Assembly: GCA_963843285.1 (NCBI GenBank)
Contig: CAWJJO010000020.1
Span: 62,001-126,000 of the forward strand
DNA: 64,000 nucleotides
Reading direction: 5' to 3'
Source: CAZDDB01 sp963843285
GTDB lineage: Bacteria; Acidobacteriota; HRBIN11; JAKEFK01
Shown: in pieces, positions 44,254 through 52,540 of the stretch
Numbering within the stretch: the first letter of the stretch is position 1
Layout: every line of letters begins with the position of its first letter
The notes under the pieces: generated by a model
Databases searched by the model: none
What the model was told of the DNA's origin: nothing
Seen by the model: only the letters and a program-made list of their open reading frames with translations
Made by a program: the position numbers and the translations under genes

Positions 44254-45182
44254 TCGATTCCGTATTTTCGTTTCTTCAAAAGTAGCGTCTTGCGGTTGAT
44301 CTTCAAAATCCGCGACGCTTTTCCTTGATGACCTTTCACTTTTCGCAAGACTTCTGCAATGTACAGTTTTTCCAGTTCCTCCAGACTCAAGTCGCGTTCT
44401 GCCAAAAACGATAGTGAGTCTTGATGGAAGACTGAGCTTCGAAGCGCCAGATCAGCCGGCCCGATGACGCCGTCGGAATGAATGACTGCATTCTCAATTA
44501 CGTTCCGCAACTCACGTATGTTTCCAGGCCAGCGATAGTGGATCAGAAACGATGCAGTTTCGGATCCGAGCGTGGATTTCTTACGGTATTTTTCATTAAA
44601 TTCCCGAAGAAACCCGAGTAGGAGAAGATCCAGGTCTTGAATCCGGTCTCGAAGCGGCGGCAGTTCTATGTTCACAGCGGCCAGACGGTAGTAAAGATCT
44701 TCGCGAATCTGTTTTTCCTGAAGACAGATTTTCAACGGAACACTACAAGAGGCAATAATCCTGCAGTCCACGGAGTACGTTCGTGAGCTACCCAATGGTT
44801 CCACAATGCGCTCCTGGACAAAACGCAGGAGCTTGGACTGCACGGTTGTGGAGAGATGGTTGACCCCGTCCAGATAGACGGTTCCCTGTTGCGCCATTTG
44901 CAGCTTACCGGCCTTGGACTCGATTGCGTCGCTAAAAGCACCTTTCTCGAATCCGAAGAATTCGCTCTCCGCCAGAGAAGAAGGAATGGATGAACAATCA
45001 ATTTTCAACAACGGCCGCAAACGTCGGACGCTTGCATCATGGATCAGCCCGGCAACAAAATCTTTACCGCTTCCAGTCTCACCGGTGAGAAGAACGTTTG
45101 CGTCCGTCTCTCCAACACGTCTCACCACACGAAGAATTTCAGCATACGGTGGACTCCGAGTTTCGATTTCATCCAGTAGCAT
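44250..45182 (-). CDS. Sigma54-interaction (AAA+) regulator without sensory domain
   Basis: The 310-residue protein has a AAA+ domain from residue 10: GETGSGKDF (Walker A), GAFSDAIE in place of the GAFTGA loop, and GTVYLDGVNHL (Walker B). A Fis-type helix-turn-helix tail EVLRKVKGHQGKASRILKINRKTL follows. It lacks a receiver, PAS or GAF domain. In GAFSDA the second Gly of GAFTGA is replaced by Asp, so contact with sigma54 may be altered. It sits between rsfS and rlmH in a housekeeping operon, which is unusual for an enhancer-binding protein. Confidence 0.88.
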   Translation of the reverse strand: MLLDEIETRSPPYAEILRVVRRVGETDANVLLTGETGSGKDFVAGLIHDASVRRLRPLLKIDCSSIPSSLAESEFFGFEKGAFSDAIESKAGKLQMAQQGTVYLDGVNHLSTTVQSKLLRFVQERIVEPLGSSRTYSVDCRIIASCSVPLKICLQEKQIREDLYYRLAAVNIELPPLRDRIQDLDLLLLGFLREFNEKYRKKSTLGSETASFLIHYRWPGNIRELRNVIENAVIHSDGVIGPADLALRSSVFHQDSLSFLAERDLSLEELEKLYIAEVLRKVKGHQGKASRILKINRKTLLLKKRKYGIE

Positions 45183-45198
45183 TCTTGAGCTTCTCCTG

Positions 45199-45573
45199 TC
45201 AGGATAGAGCCATTCCGATTTTGTCGGTTATGTCCACCCGGGGAGCGTCATTCCATAATCGTTCGAGCTCGAAGAACTGTCTCTTTTCTGGCGAGAAGAT
45301 ATGGACGATGAAGTCGCTATAGTCCAGCAGAATCCATCCTGTTTCGGGGCGTCCCTCGGCGTGATGCAATCGAATTTTTCGAGCGGCTAATTTCTCCTGA
45401 ACATGGCTGGAGATGGTCTTGATCTGTGGTTCGGATTCACCGCAGCAAATCACAAAGTAATCGACAAAAGAAGCAACGTCTCTTAAATCCAGCACGGTGA
45501 CGGAATCCGCCTTTTTCTCCAAAATAGACTCAATCACCACTTGTAATTCTTCAGGAATTTCTATGGAAGTCAC
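45199..45573 (-). CDS. rsfS: Ribosomal silencing factor RsfS
   Basis: The 124-residue protein belongs to the Iojap/RsfS family. It has VTVLDLRDVASFVDYFVICCGES, then IRLHHAEGRPETGWILLDYSDFIVHIFSPEKRQFFELERLW. It binds L14 and blocks subunit joining in stationary or starved cells. It overlaps nadD by 4 nt (ATGA), and the nadD-rsfS-rlmH order is typical in many bacteria. Confidence 0.96.
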   Translation of the reverse strand: MTSIEIPEELQVVIESILEKKADSVTVLDLRDVASFVDYFVICCGESEPQIKTISSHVQEKLAARKIRLHHAEGRPETGWILLDYSDFIVHIFSPEKRQFFELERLWNDAPRVDITDKIGMALS

Positions 45574-46187
45574 CTCCTTTGATACAGTGAGTGTTTTCGA
45601 ATATATGCCGCAACTTCAGGCGATAGCATATGGGAGACAGTCCGCCCCTCGCGAACAGCATTTCGGATTTGAGTAGAGGATATGGGCAATACGGGAGCAT
45701 TGGCAAAACGGATCCTTTCGCTTAAGTTCACTTGAAGAACGTTTTCAAGATGCGCCAATTTCTTCTTTAGTTCTTCCTGCTCATCTCCACGGTTCATGAT
45801 AATGATTTCGCAAAGTTGAATCAACCTTGCATATTCGTGCCACGTATGAATTTCCAGAAAAGAATCGGACCCGAGGAGAAGCAGGAACTGGTACTGGGGC
45901 CCGTAATACTTTTGGCACTCTTCGATCGTATCGATCGTAAACCGGACATGACCACTCCGGAGCTCGATCGTAGAAAGCAAGAAGGTCGAGCAGTTCTGGA
46001 TCATAAGCGCTACCATCGCCGCACGATGATAGGGATCGGTCAGTTCCTCCGTTTGCTTGTGTGGCGGGATGTAAGCAGGAATGAACCAGACCTGGTCCAG
46101 ATTGAATTCCGAAGCCGTCCGCTCAACCGGCAAAACATGACCCAGATGCGGGGGATCAAACGTTCCGCCCATAAGCCCAATTCTCAT
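45570..46187 (-). CDS. nadD: Nicotinate-nucleotide adenylyltransferase
   Basis: The 205-residue enzyme makes nicotinate adenine dinucleotide in NAD synthesis. The nucleotidyltransferase opening MRIGLMGGTFDPPHLGHVL is intact, with the FIPAYIPPHKQ and LGSDSFLEIHTWH segments and the closing ISSTQIRNAVREGRTVSHML. The start at 46187 puts MRIGLMGG at the N-terminus, as in the family. An earlier in-frame ATG adds residues encoded by the repeat upstream. Confidence 0.95.
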   Translation of the reverse strand: MRIGLMGGTFDPPHLGHVLPVERTASEFNLDQVWFIPAYIPPHKQTEELTDPYHRAAMVALMIQNCSTFLLSTIELRSGHVRFTIDTIEECQKYYGPQYQFLLLLGSDSFLEIHTWHEYARLIQLCEIIIMNRGDEQEELKKKLAHLENVLQVNLSERIRFANAPVLPISSTQIRNAVREGRTVSHMLSPEVAAYIRKHSLYQRR

Positions 46188-46194
46188 AGGATTT

Positions 46195-46276
46195 AACCGC
46201 AAAGGTCGCAAAGAACGCAAAAAACTCTAATAAGGAAATTCAACTCTGCGGTCTTGGCGGTCTTTGCAGTTCATTT
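46195..46276. repeat. CGCAAAGG-type inverted repeat, copy 5
   Basis: TAACCGCAAAGGTCGCAAAG on the left faces TGCGGTCTTGGCGGTCTTTG on the right, between obgE and nadD inside the operon. It is a variant of the CACAAAGG family with CGC for CAC. Confidence 0.7.
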
Positions 46277-47275
46277 CTCCTTTTCGATATTAATCTGATT
46301 CTTGAGCAGAAACAAAAGCTCCGGTAACCCCTGGCCGGTAACGGCAGAAATGGCAACGAACGGCAGCCCCTGTTTCCGGACAAACGTCTGAAGCGCTTTC
46401 AAACGTTTCGGGTCTGCAATATCGATCTTGGTCGCCACAACGATTTGAGGTTTCGTATAAAGGCCCTTCCCATATTCGCGCAGTTCTTTGCGGATCATCC
46501 GGAAGCTGCTCACGGGAGTTTGTTCTTGTCCGAGAGAGACATCGATCAGATGCATCAGGATTCGAGTGCGCTCGACATGACGGAGAAACTGCAGTCCCAG
46601 GCCGTGTCCTTGCGATGCGCCTTCAATCAAGCCGGGGATATCAGCTACTATTATCGCAGTACTATCTCCGGCTGTTACCACGCCCAGCAATGGTTCCAGG
46701 GTAGTAAACGGGTACGAAGCGATTTTTGGTTTTGCAGCGGAAATCCTCGAAAGCAGCGTGGATTTACCGGCGTTTGGAAGGCCAACCAGGCCGGCATCGG
46801 CAATTAATTTGAGCTCTAATTCCAGAAACCGTTCCTCGCCCGGTTCGCCGTCCTGCGCTTTTGCAGGCGCCTGGTGTGTCGCCGTGACGAAATGAGCATT
46901 CCCTTTCCCGCCACGGCCGCCCTTTGCAACGAGAAGGGTGGCGGCTTCCGTATCCAGATCCTGGATCTGGGATCCGGAATCAGCATCGAGGACGACCGTT
47001 CCAACCGGCACACCGATCCACAGGTCGACGCCGGACTTCCCGGTCCGGTTTGAGCCTTCTCCGGGCCGTCCGGACTCGGATTTGAAATGACGGCGATAGC
47101 GAAAATCCAGCAACGTATTCTTTCTGGATGTCGCCTTTAAATAGATGTTAGCGCCTTTTCCGCCGTCCCCCCCATCAGGACCACCGTGTGGAACAAATTT
47201 TTCGCGCCGAAAGCTGACACATCCCCGGCCTCCACGTCCAGCCTGGACATGAATTCGCGCCTTATCTATGAACAT
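46271..47275 (-). CDS. obgE: GTPase Obg
   Basis: The 334-residue protein has the glycine-rich Obg fold at the N-terminus (GGRGCVSFRREKFVPHGGPDGGDGG). The G domain follows, with GLVGLPNAGKSTLL and the DIPGLIEGASQG motif. It acts in late 50S assembly and stress response. The C-terminus ends directly after the G domain (NQINIEKEK), so it lacks the C-terminal OCT domain of some Obg proteins. It sits in the operon rplU-rpmA-obgE-nadD-rsfS. Confidence 0.97.
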   Translation of the reverse strand: MFIDKARIHVQAGRGGRGCVSFRREKFVPHGGPDGGDGGKGANIYLKATSRKNTLLDFRYRRHFKSESGRPGEGSNRTGKSGVDLWIGVPVGTVVLDADSGSQIQDLDTEAATLLVAKGGRGGKGNAHFVTATHQAPAKAQDGEPGEERFLELELKLIADAGLVGLPNAGKSTLLSRISAAKPKIASYPFTTLEPLLGVVTAGDSTAIIVADIPGLIEGASQGHGLGLQFLRHVERTRILMHLIDVSLGQEQTPVSSFRMIRKELREYGKGLYTKPQIVVATKIDIADPKRLKALQTFVRKQGLPFVAISAVTGQGLPELLFLLKNQINIEKEK

Positions 47276-47345
47276 GAGAAATCATGAATGCCGGGAGAAC
47301 GAAAGAAGCTCCGCAATGAAAATGTTTTCGGCGGAAGTAAATGCT

Positions 47346-47606
47346 TTACTGTTCGAGGGGGCGAATGCTGATATATCTGCCGCGGCCGCCTTTGTCTTGA
47401 AAACTGACCACGCCATCGCACAACGCAAACAAAGTGTGGTCGCGTCCTACTCCGACAAAGTCGCCGGGTTTGAATCGTGTGCCGCGCTGACGAATCAGGA
47501 TCGATCCACCGCGTACAAACTGACCATCAAACCGTTTGACACTCAAAAACTTTGGTTGACTGTCCCGGCCATTCCGGGAACTGCCCTGTCCTTTTTTGTG
47601 AGCCAT
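47346..47606 (-). CDS. rpmA: 50S ribosomal protein L27
   Basis: The 86-residue protein starts MAHKKGQGSSRNGRDSQPKF and continues VKRFDGQFVRGGSILIRQRGTRFKPGDFVGVGRDHTLFA, the L27 signature. The N-terminal arm reaches the peptidyl transferase centre. It follows rplU by 12 nt. Confidence 0.97.
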   Translation of the reverse strand: MAHKKGQGSSRNGRDSQPKFLSVKRFDGQFVRGGSILIRQRGTRFKPGDFVGVGRDHTLFALCDGVVSFQDKGGRGRYISIRPLEQ

Positions 47607-47618
47607 GATTGCCTCGCT

Positions 47619-47930
47619 TTAGAAGAGAATGGAGCCGATCTTCACCCGCATCATTTGCTGCCGATGCCCTCGCGTTCGCCGGTACTGCTTGCGGCGCTTC
47701 TTCTTGAAAATAAGCACTTTCTTGTCTTTGCTCTTTTCAAGAATTGTCGCTTCCACACGCGCTGAGGCAGGAATCTTCTTCCCCGCAAAATATTCGGTGT
47801 CGTTGAACAAGAAGATCAACTGACCCGGATCAATCTGGGCGCCTTCTTTGCTCTGATAGATTTCCAAACGGACGACGTCGCCAGGCGCAACTTTGTATTG
47901 TTTTCCGCCGTTCTCTATGATTGCGTACAC
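47619..47930 (-). CDS. rplU: 50S ribosomal protein L21
   Basis: The 103-residue protein begins MYAIIENGGKQYKVAPGDVVRLE and ends KKRRKQYRRTRGHRQQMMRVKIGSIL, typical for L21. The start is GTG, with GGAGG ten bases upstream. It is the first gene of the large minus-strand operon and lies directly downstream of the promoter at 47963-47991. Confidence 0.97.
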   Translation of the reverse strand: MYAIIENGGKQYKVAPGDVVRLEIYQSKEGAQIDPGQLIFLFNDTEYFAGKKIPASARVEATILEKSKDKKVLIFKKKRRKQYRRTRGHRQQMMRVKIGSILF

Positions 47931-47962
47931 GACTCCTGACCTCCAATTAATTCAAAGGCGGA

Positions 47963-47991
47963 ATATTACACAATCGACGCCTTAAAGTCAA
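47963..47991 (-). promoter_or_regulatory. Promoter of the rplU-rpmA-obgE operon
   Basis: On the minus strand TTGACT (47986-47991) and TAATAT (47963-47968) are separated by 17 bp, about 33 nt upstream of the rplU GTG. Confidence 0.7.
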
Positions 47992-48057
47992 ACCAACGGG
48001 GCAGGAAATTAACTACGAAGTGAGCATGTTTCGATACACGGGTGTGTCTACAATGAC

Positions 48058-48267
48058 TCAGGCGGCATTGCGTTCAGAGATCTGTTTGCAGAGTCTCAGC
48101 TCGCCGATGAGGTGCCGGAATGCCTCTGTAAATTCCTCAGAGTGAAAACGATCGTGACACCCCGGACAACACTCGGCAAATACCGTTCCCATGAGTGCTC
48201 GCACGGCCGTCCCGGAGTCAATCTGTTCTTCGTTCAGAATCTGTTCCATCGCCTTATAGGTATTCAC
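48058..48267 (-). CDS. Small protein with CxxCH motif
   Basis: The 69-residue product from the GTG at 48267 has AAGGAG nine bases upstream. It carries AECCPGCHDRFHSEEF, whose CPGCH matches the CxxCH heme-c or zinc-binding pattern. No signal peptide is visible, so heme c attachment in the periplasm is unlikely and zinc is more plausible. A longer frame up to 48366 exists, but its extra residues are encoded by a GC-rich repeat. No family is recognised. Confidence 0.5.
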   Translation of the reverse strand: MNTYKAMEQILNEEQIDSGTAVRALMGTVFAECCPGCHDRFHSEEFTEAFRHLIGELRLCKQISERNAA

Positions 48268-48313
48268 CTTCTCACTCTCCTTGAGAGGAGAGGAAGCAAC
48301 CTGCGTGCCAAAG

Positions 48314-48404
48314 ACTTCCTGCAGGCGGGACGCCTGCGACCCATAATGCAGGCTGGAAGCCTGCACTCCACAATGCGGGCTGGAAGCCTGCGCCCATTTA
48401 CCTT
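48314..48404. repeat. GCAGGCxGGAxGCCTGC repeat cluster
   Basis: Three arm pairs in a row: GCAGGCGGGACGCCTGC, GCAGGCTGGAAGCCTGC and GCGGGCTGGAAGCCTGCGC, separated by ATAATGC or CACAATGC. It lies between the small protein and the DUF523/DUF1722 gene and is a relative of the GC-rich family. Confidence 0.7.
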
Positions 48405-49345
48405 CAAACGTGGTTTCTAAGCATCAACTCGGCCGGATATGGGTTCAGATATGTCTGGCCTTCCACCCACGGCACTGGATTTCGCCGAAAATGGTGTTTG
48501 AGCAAGGTAATTGGGACGATCAGCGGGACGATGCCTGTCCGGTACTCTTCGATCCGCGCGACAAGCTCGGCTTTGTCGGTGGCATCGATCGAGTTCTTTA
48601 GATAGCCCATCAAGTGATACAACACATTTGCATGTTTGCGGAGAGTTGCCTTGCGTTTCAAAGTCTCCATAAAGGTCTCGCCATATTCCCGAAAAACCCT
48701 GCCGGCGCGATCTTTCCCGGCGCGGGCAACGATCCGGCCCAGTTCCCGGTACAACTCGGTACTGTGTGAAAGCAGCGTCATCTTGTGCCGCGTATGGAAT
48801 TCGACGAGCTTCTTCGCTGTCGGGGAATCCTCTACAAAATTAGTAAAGCGATAGTAACAGAAGACTCGTTCAATAAAATTCTCCCTGAGGGGCAAGTCAT
48901 GAAGCCTTCCTTCCTCTTCAACAGGGAGCATCGGGTACCGTTCTAGAAGCGCTGCGGCAAAAAGTCCTCTGCCGTTCTTGCGCGGCATGCCTTCGCTGCT
49001 GTAAACGCGTACTCGATCCATTCCACAGGATGGCGAATCCTTCTTCAGGATGTAACCATGCAAATTGTTTAATTCCTCCACGCGAGCGGCGCAAAAGGAG
49101 GTCATGGATTGAGTAAAGTCATTTTGCGACCGCACTCCAACCATTCGGATCCCCGATGAAGAATCGAGTAAACGCACGCTTTCGCGTGGGATTCCCATTC
49201 CCATTTCAACTTCCGGACAAACGGGAACCCATTCAAAAAACTGACCCAGTGTTCCCGTGAGAAACGGATCGTGTTTGTGTCCGCCATCAAACCTTACTTC
49301 GTCCCCCAGCAGACATCTGCTGATCCCAACCCGGATCTTACGCAT
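48404..49345 (-). CDS. DUF523/DUF1722 (YbgA-like) protein
   Basis: The 313-residue protein starts MRKIRVGISRCLLGDEVRFDGGHKHD, the DUF523 opening with its Cys. DUF1722 follows, about residues 195-305, as in E. coli YbgA, ending FRRNPVPWVEGQTYLNPYPAEL. YbgA is encoded next to photolyase in E. coli, and the photolyase gene is close by here too, on the opposite strand. Function is unsettled. The start at 49345 is chosen over an upstream ATG because it gives the family N-terminus. It overlaps the SRPBCC gene by 8 nt. Confidence 0.9.
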   Translation of the reverse strand: MRKIRVGISRCLLGDEVRFDGGHKHDPFLTGTLGQFFEWVPVCPEVEMGMGIPRESVRLLDSSSGIRMVGVRSQNDFTQSMTSFCAARVEELNNLHGYILKKDSPSCGMDRVRVYSSEGMPRKNGRGLFAAALLERYPMLPVEEEGRLHDLPLRENFIERVFCYYRFTNFVEDSPTAKKLVEFHTRHKMTLLSHSTELYRELGRIVARAGKDRAGRVFREYGETFMETLKRKATLRKHANVLYHLMGYLKNSIDATDKAELVARIEEYRTGIVPLIVPITLLKHHFRRNPVPWVEGQTYLNPYPAELMLRNHV

Positions 49346-49805
49346 GTTGCACGCCCTGAAAGATTTCATCCAGTTTGCGACGCCGGTACTCGAACACGCG
49401 CTCCAGATCGGGACGCACAAACAGAGAATTGATCACCGATTCGAGCACCCAGCCCGGCGTTTCGTAGGCAACGTGATCCTTCACCAGTGTGCCGCCCTCA
49501 TTCTCTTCGAATGTATGAGTATGAATCCATTTCCGGTACGGTCCGCGATTCTGCCGATCTATGAACTTGTACGGTGGCTCCCAATCCAGAATTTCCGTCT
49601 GCCAGCGAACCGGAAAGCCATGCAATTTCAATCGATATTCCAGCAGCGTTCCGCGTTGCATCTCGATCGGATGAGGAGTCAGAATCTCGAACTGGAGCCA
49701 CGGAGGCGTAAGGATTTCGAGGTTTGAGGCAGAGCTGAAAAATTCGAAGACGCTCTGGATCGGCTGGGGAATCCAGATTTCTGAAAAGAGATTGCGATCG
49801 GTCAT
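49338..49805 (-). CDS. SRPBCC / polyketide-cyclase-like protein
   Basis: The 155-residue protein has the SRPBCC START-like fold. It begins FSEIWIPQPIQSVFEFFSSASNLEILTPPWLQFEI, continues with GTLLEYRLKLHGFPVRWQTEIL and ends LERVFEYRRRKLDEIF. Members bind small ligands. It is coupled to the DUF523/DUF1722 gene and starts close to the divergent photolyase, so a light-related operon is possible. Similar SRPBCC genes sit beside photolyases in other bacteria. Confidence 0.82.
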   Translation of the reverse strand: MTDRNLFSEIWIPQPIQSVFEFFSSASNLEILTPPWLQFEILTPHPIEMQRGTLLEYRLKLHGFPVRWQTEILDWEPPYKFIDRQNRGPYRKWIHTHTFEENEGGTLVKDHVAYETPGWVLESVINSLFVRPDLERVFEYRRRKLDEIFQGVQHA

Positions 49806-49820
49806 TTCAGATGCAATTAT

Positions 49821-51293
49821 ATGGACTGCCGAATCATGAGCAACCCGGATCGTATATTTTCATGGAACAACAGCGCCCCAAATCCGAATGGGAACTACGT
49901 TCTTTACTGGATGCAGATCTTTCGCCGGCTGGAATACAATTTTGCGCTGGAGCACGCTGTACATTGGGCAAATACGCTGCAAAAACCGCTTCTGATTTAC
50001 GAAGGTCTTCAGTGTGACTATCCCTGGGCCAGTGACCGTTTTCATCATTTTGTGATGGAAGGAATGCGGGAAAACCGGGATCTGTTGAGGAAAGACCATC
50101 ACAACTACTTCTGTTTCCTGGAAACGCGATCGGGGAAAGGCAACGGATTGGTTCGCGCCTTGTCCGGGGAAGCGTGTCTGATCGTTACGGATCAGTTCCC
50201 TGCTTATGTAATAAGAGAACACAATGAGAAACTCGGACCCGCCATGCAAGTACCGTATCTTACGGTGGATTCAAACGGAATTTTGCCACTCGCTATTTCC
50301 CCAAAAGCGCCTTATTCCGCGTTCCATTTCAGGCGTCTCATTCAAAAGCATTTCCTGGAAGCGTATACAAGTGCGCCGGCAAGAGAGCCATTATCCGCAT
50401 TGAAAGTGAAAAAGAAGGCCGGACCATCCGACGCAATCTTAAAGCGTTGGCCCGATGGTTCCAAAGTGCTGGATTCAATTCCAGCGTTTATCCAAAAATT
50501 ACCGATCGGTCACAAAGTCACGACTTTGAAAATTGGCGGAACCAGATCCGAGGCGCTGAGGCGGTTTCGTGCTTTCACGAAAACGGGCCTTTTGAAATAC
50601 GCTGATCTCCGAAATCATCCCGATCTGAACCACACCAGCGGAATGAGTCCCTATCTGCATTTTGGAAAGATCTCCACACATGAAATCGTCAAGGCTGTTC
50701 TGAAAAAGCAGCCTGCCGGGTGGAATCTGAGCAAAATCAGGAATCGTGACGGCTCACGCGAAGGATTCTTTGGAGGACATCCTCCGATCGACGCGTTTCT
50801 GGATCAGTTAGTCACGTGGCGAGAGATTGGATATCACTTCTGCCATCACGTGAAGAATTTTGATCGATATGAATCATTGCCCTCCTGGTCACGTACAACG
50901 CTCGAGAAACATGTGGGCGATCCGCGAGATTTCATCTATACCCTGGAGGAGTTCGAATCTGCGCAAACTCACGATCCACTGTGGAACGCGGCGCAAAATC
51001 AACTCGTGCGAGAGGGCGTTATCCACAACTATCTTCGAATGCTGTGGGGCAAGAAGATCGTCGAATGGTCTCCCGATCCACGGACCGCGTTAGGATACAT
51101 GATCGAGCTCAACAACAAGTACAGCATTGATGGACGAGATCCAAACAGCTATTCGGGAATCTTCTGGGTATTAGGGCGCTTCGATCGACCGTGGGCTCCG
51201 GAACGCGACATCTTTGGATCCGTGCGCTGGATGAGCAGCGAAAATACCGCCCGCAAGGTCCGGTTGAAAGAATACCAGAAGAAGTATTCGTGA
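49821..51293 (+). CDS. phr: Class II CPD photolyase
   Basis: The 490-residue flavoprotein repairs cyclobutane pyrimidine dimers using blue light. Class II features are the opening FSWNNSAPNPNGNYVLYWMQIFRRLEYNFAL, the WREIGYHFCHHVKNFDRYESLPSW block, and the closing ELNNKYSIDGRDPNSYSGIFWVLGRFDRPW. A DPLWNAAQNQLVREGVIHNYLRMLWGKK helix forms part of the FAD site. The protein is complete. A class I photolyase would have different signatures. Confidence 0.94.
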   Translation: MDCRIMSNPDRIFSWNNSAPNPNGNYVLYWMQIFRRLEYNFALEHAVHWANTLQKPLLIYEGLQCDYPWASDRFHHFVMEGMRENRDLLRKDHHNYFCFLETRSGKGNGLVRALSGEACLIVTDQFPAYVIREHNEKLGPAMQVPYLTVDSNGILPLAISPKAPYSAFHFRRLIQKHFLEAYTSAPAREPLSALKVKKKAGPSDAILKRWPDGSKVLDSIPAFIQKLPIGHKVTTLKIGGTRSEALRRFRAFTKTGLLKYADLRNHPDLNHTSGMSPYLHFGKISTHEIVKAVLKKQPAGWNLSKIRNRDGSREGFFGGHPPIDAFLDQLVTWREIGYHFCHHVKNFDRYESLPSWSRTTLEKHVGDPRDFIYTLEEFESAQTHDPLWNAAQNQLVREGVIHNYLRMLWGKKIVEWSPDPRTALGYMIELNNKYSIDGRDPNSYSGIFWVLGRFDRPWAPERDIFGSVRWMSSENTARKVRLKEYQKKYS

Positions 51294-51312
51294 AGAATCG
51301 GCGGTTCGATCC

Positions 51313-51906
51313 TCACAACACAAAGCCGGCCAGATCGCGCATATTCGGGCATTCCCTGTGAAAGCGATTTACCATTTCAATGGTGCGCATCCATTCATAG
51401 AATAAGCTCTTCGTACTCACGATGATGGCCCCGGCGTTCTGCATCCGGTTCAATCCGATTTCGTGACCGGGCGCAGGTGTACCCGTTGCGTCAGCAGCCA
51501 CCGCAACATGGTAGCCTTGGTCAAGCAGCCCGATAGCCGAATGGGCGACACAAACATCCGTCTCCAATCCGATCAATACGGCCGTTTTGCGGCCAGTTTG
51601 CTCTACTGCAGCGAATATGTCGGGCTGGTGTGCAAGGCCAAATGAGACTTTATCAAATATGGGAGTGCCGGCCGGCAAAGATTGGATCAGTTTGGACGCC
51701 AGTGGCTGTTTCTGGATTTCTTCTCCTGTAACGACCAACGGTAACTGCATCCACTGCGCGACCGCGATGAGCCAGCACACACGGCTAAGCAATCGTTCCC
51801 TTTCCTGAACTGGTAGTTTGTCCAGGAAAGCATCTTGAACATCAATCACGGTCAGCACAGAGTCGTCTGCGTCAAGTAAGGAGTGAGATGATGTCCCGAT
51901 AACCAT
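51313..51906 (-). CDS. Isochorismatase-family cysteine hydrolase
   Basis: The 197-residue protein has the catalytic triad of the isochorismatase fold: Asp in VIDVQDAFLDKL, Lys in IFDKVSFG, and Cys in IGLETDVCVAHSAIGLLDQGYHVAVAADATGTP. These enzymes hydrolyse isochorismate, nicotinamide or related amides, and the substrate is not decided. It is the gene nearest the left end of the attC cluster; a 90-nt stretch with a weak palindrome separates it from the cupin-like gene. Confidence 0.88.
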   Translation of the reverse strand: MVIGTSSHSLLDADDSVLTVIDVQDAFLDKLPVQERERLLSRVCWLIAVAQWMQLPLVVTGEEIQKQPLASKLIQSLPAGTPIFDKVSFGLAHQPDIFAAVEQTGRKTAVLIGLETDVCVAHSAIGLLDQGYHVAVAADATGTPAPGHEIGLNRMQNAGAIIVSTKSLFYEWMRTIEMVNRFHRECPNMRDLAGFVL

Positions 51907-51989
51907 GAATGCTCTCTATTTCTTCTTCAGCTTTGTGCGCCCCTACAACGTGCAAGCGTCACGGGCTTGCGAAGCACCAGAATGATAAC

Positions 51990-52085
51990 TCACGAGACCT
52001 TTCTCTGCCACCGAAACAACTGGCATGAGTGAGCGCAGGTGTTGTCCGCTGTAGCAAGTTGTTCGGCAGTAGAAGAGAAAAGACC
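51990..52085 (-). other. Degenerate attC-like palindrome
   Basis: On the minus strand GCCGAACAACTTG pairs with CAGTTGTTTCGGTGGC, about 50 bp apart. CTACAGCGGACAACACCTGCGC is almost the same as in the 54853-55044 site. The expected GTTRRRY core is missing, so this may be an eroded attC left of the cupin-like cassette. Confidence 0.45.
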
Positions 52086-52101
52086 CTCTCTCCATTTCAG
52101 T

Positions 52102-52293
52102 TCAACCAACAAGAACAGCTACTGTCCCGACTGTGATTTTCTTGACGATGGGGTGCCGTTTCGGTTCAATGTGAATGGGTCGCACGTAGAGATCCACGAC
52201 CAATAGTTCGCCGCCTGTCGTGTCCGTGCCGATCCGTATCACACCTCGCTCACCCGTCACGGGATTCTCGTACACTTCGCCGACTTTCAACAT
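52102..52293 (-). CDS. Truncated cupin-like cassette protein
   Basis: The 63-residue product begins MLKVGEVYENPVTGERGVIRIGTDTTGGELLVVDLYVRP, the opening of a small cupin family common in cassettes and environmental bacteria. The His-rich metal motif that should follow is replaced by HIEPKRHPIVKKITVGTVAVLVG and a stop, so it is likely a truncated or fused remnant. Its start is 11 nt after the GTTAGAC core of the attC, as in an integron cassette. Confidence 0.6.
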   Translation of the reverse strand: MLKVGEVYENPVTGERGVIRIGTDTTGGELLVVDLYVRPIHIEPKRHPIVKKITVGTVAVLVG

Positions 52294-52303
52294 TTTGCTT
52301 GAT

Positions 52304-52478
52304 GTCTAACGCTTGAGCTCACCCGCACGGACCGCGCCGAACCAAGGCGTGCCGCTTGCTAGCCAGAGGCGGTACAATCCATTTTATCAGAATAAACATT
52401 TGCCTTGCGCACCAACGTGTGAACCGGAGAGCAAGCGCCATGACTGAGAGAGGCGCGATTCGTGCGGGTGCAGCCGTA
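52304..52478 (-). other. attC-like recombination site (interrupted by an IS element)
   Basis: On the minus strand the site ends with the canonical core GTTAGAC. An L box CGTGCGGGTGAGCTC pairs with GCTGCACCCGCACG about 150 bp earlier, with one unpaired G (the extrahelical base typical of attC). An inner pair AGCAAGCG/CGCTTGC-type completes the fold. The far end is cut by the IS110-type element that begins at about 52478. The missing R box may lie at 54050-54058, on the other side of the IS, as GCTAAC. Confidence 0.7.
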
Positions 52479-52540
52479 TTATGAAAGGTCGCCCCTCCGG
52501 TGATAGCTTTCAGAGAAAACTATCAACCAAAGGAGCAACC

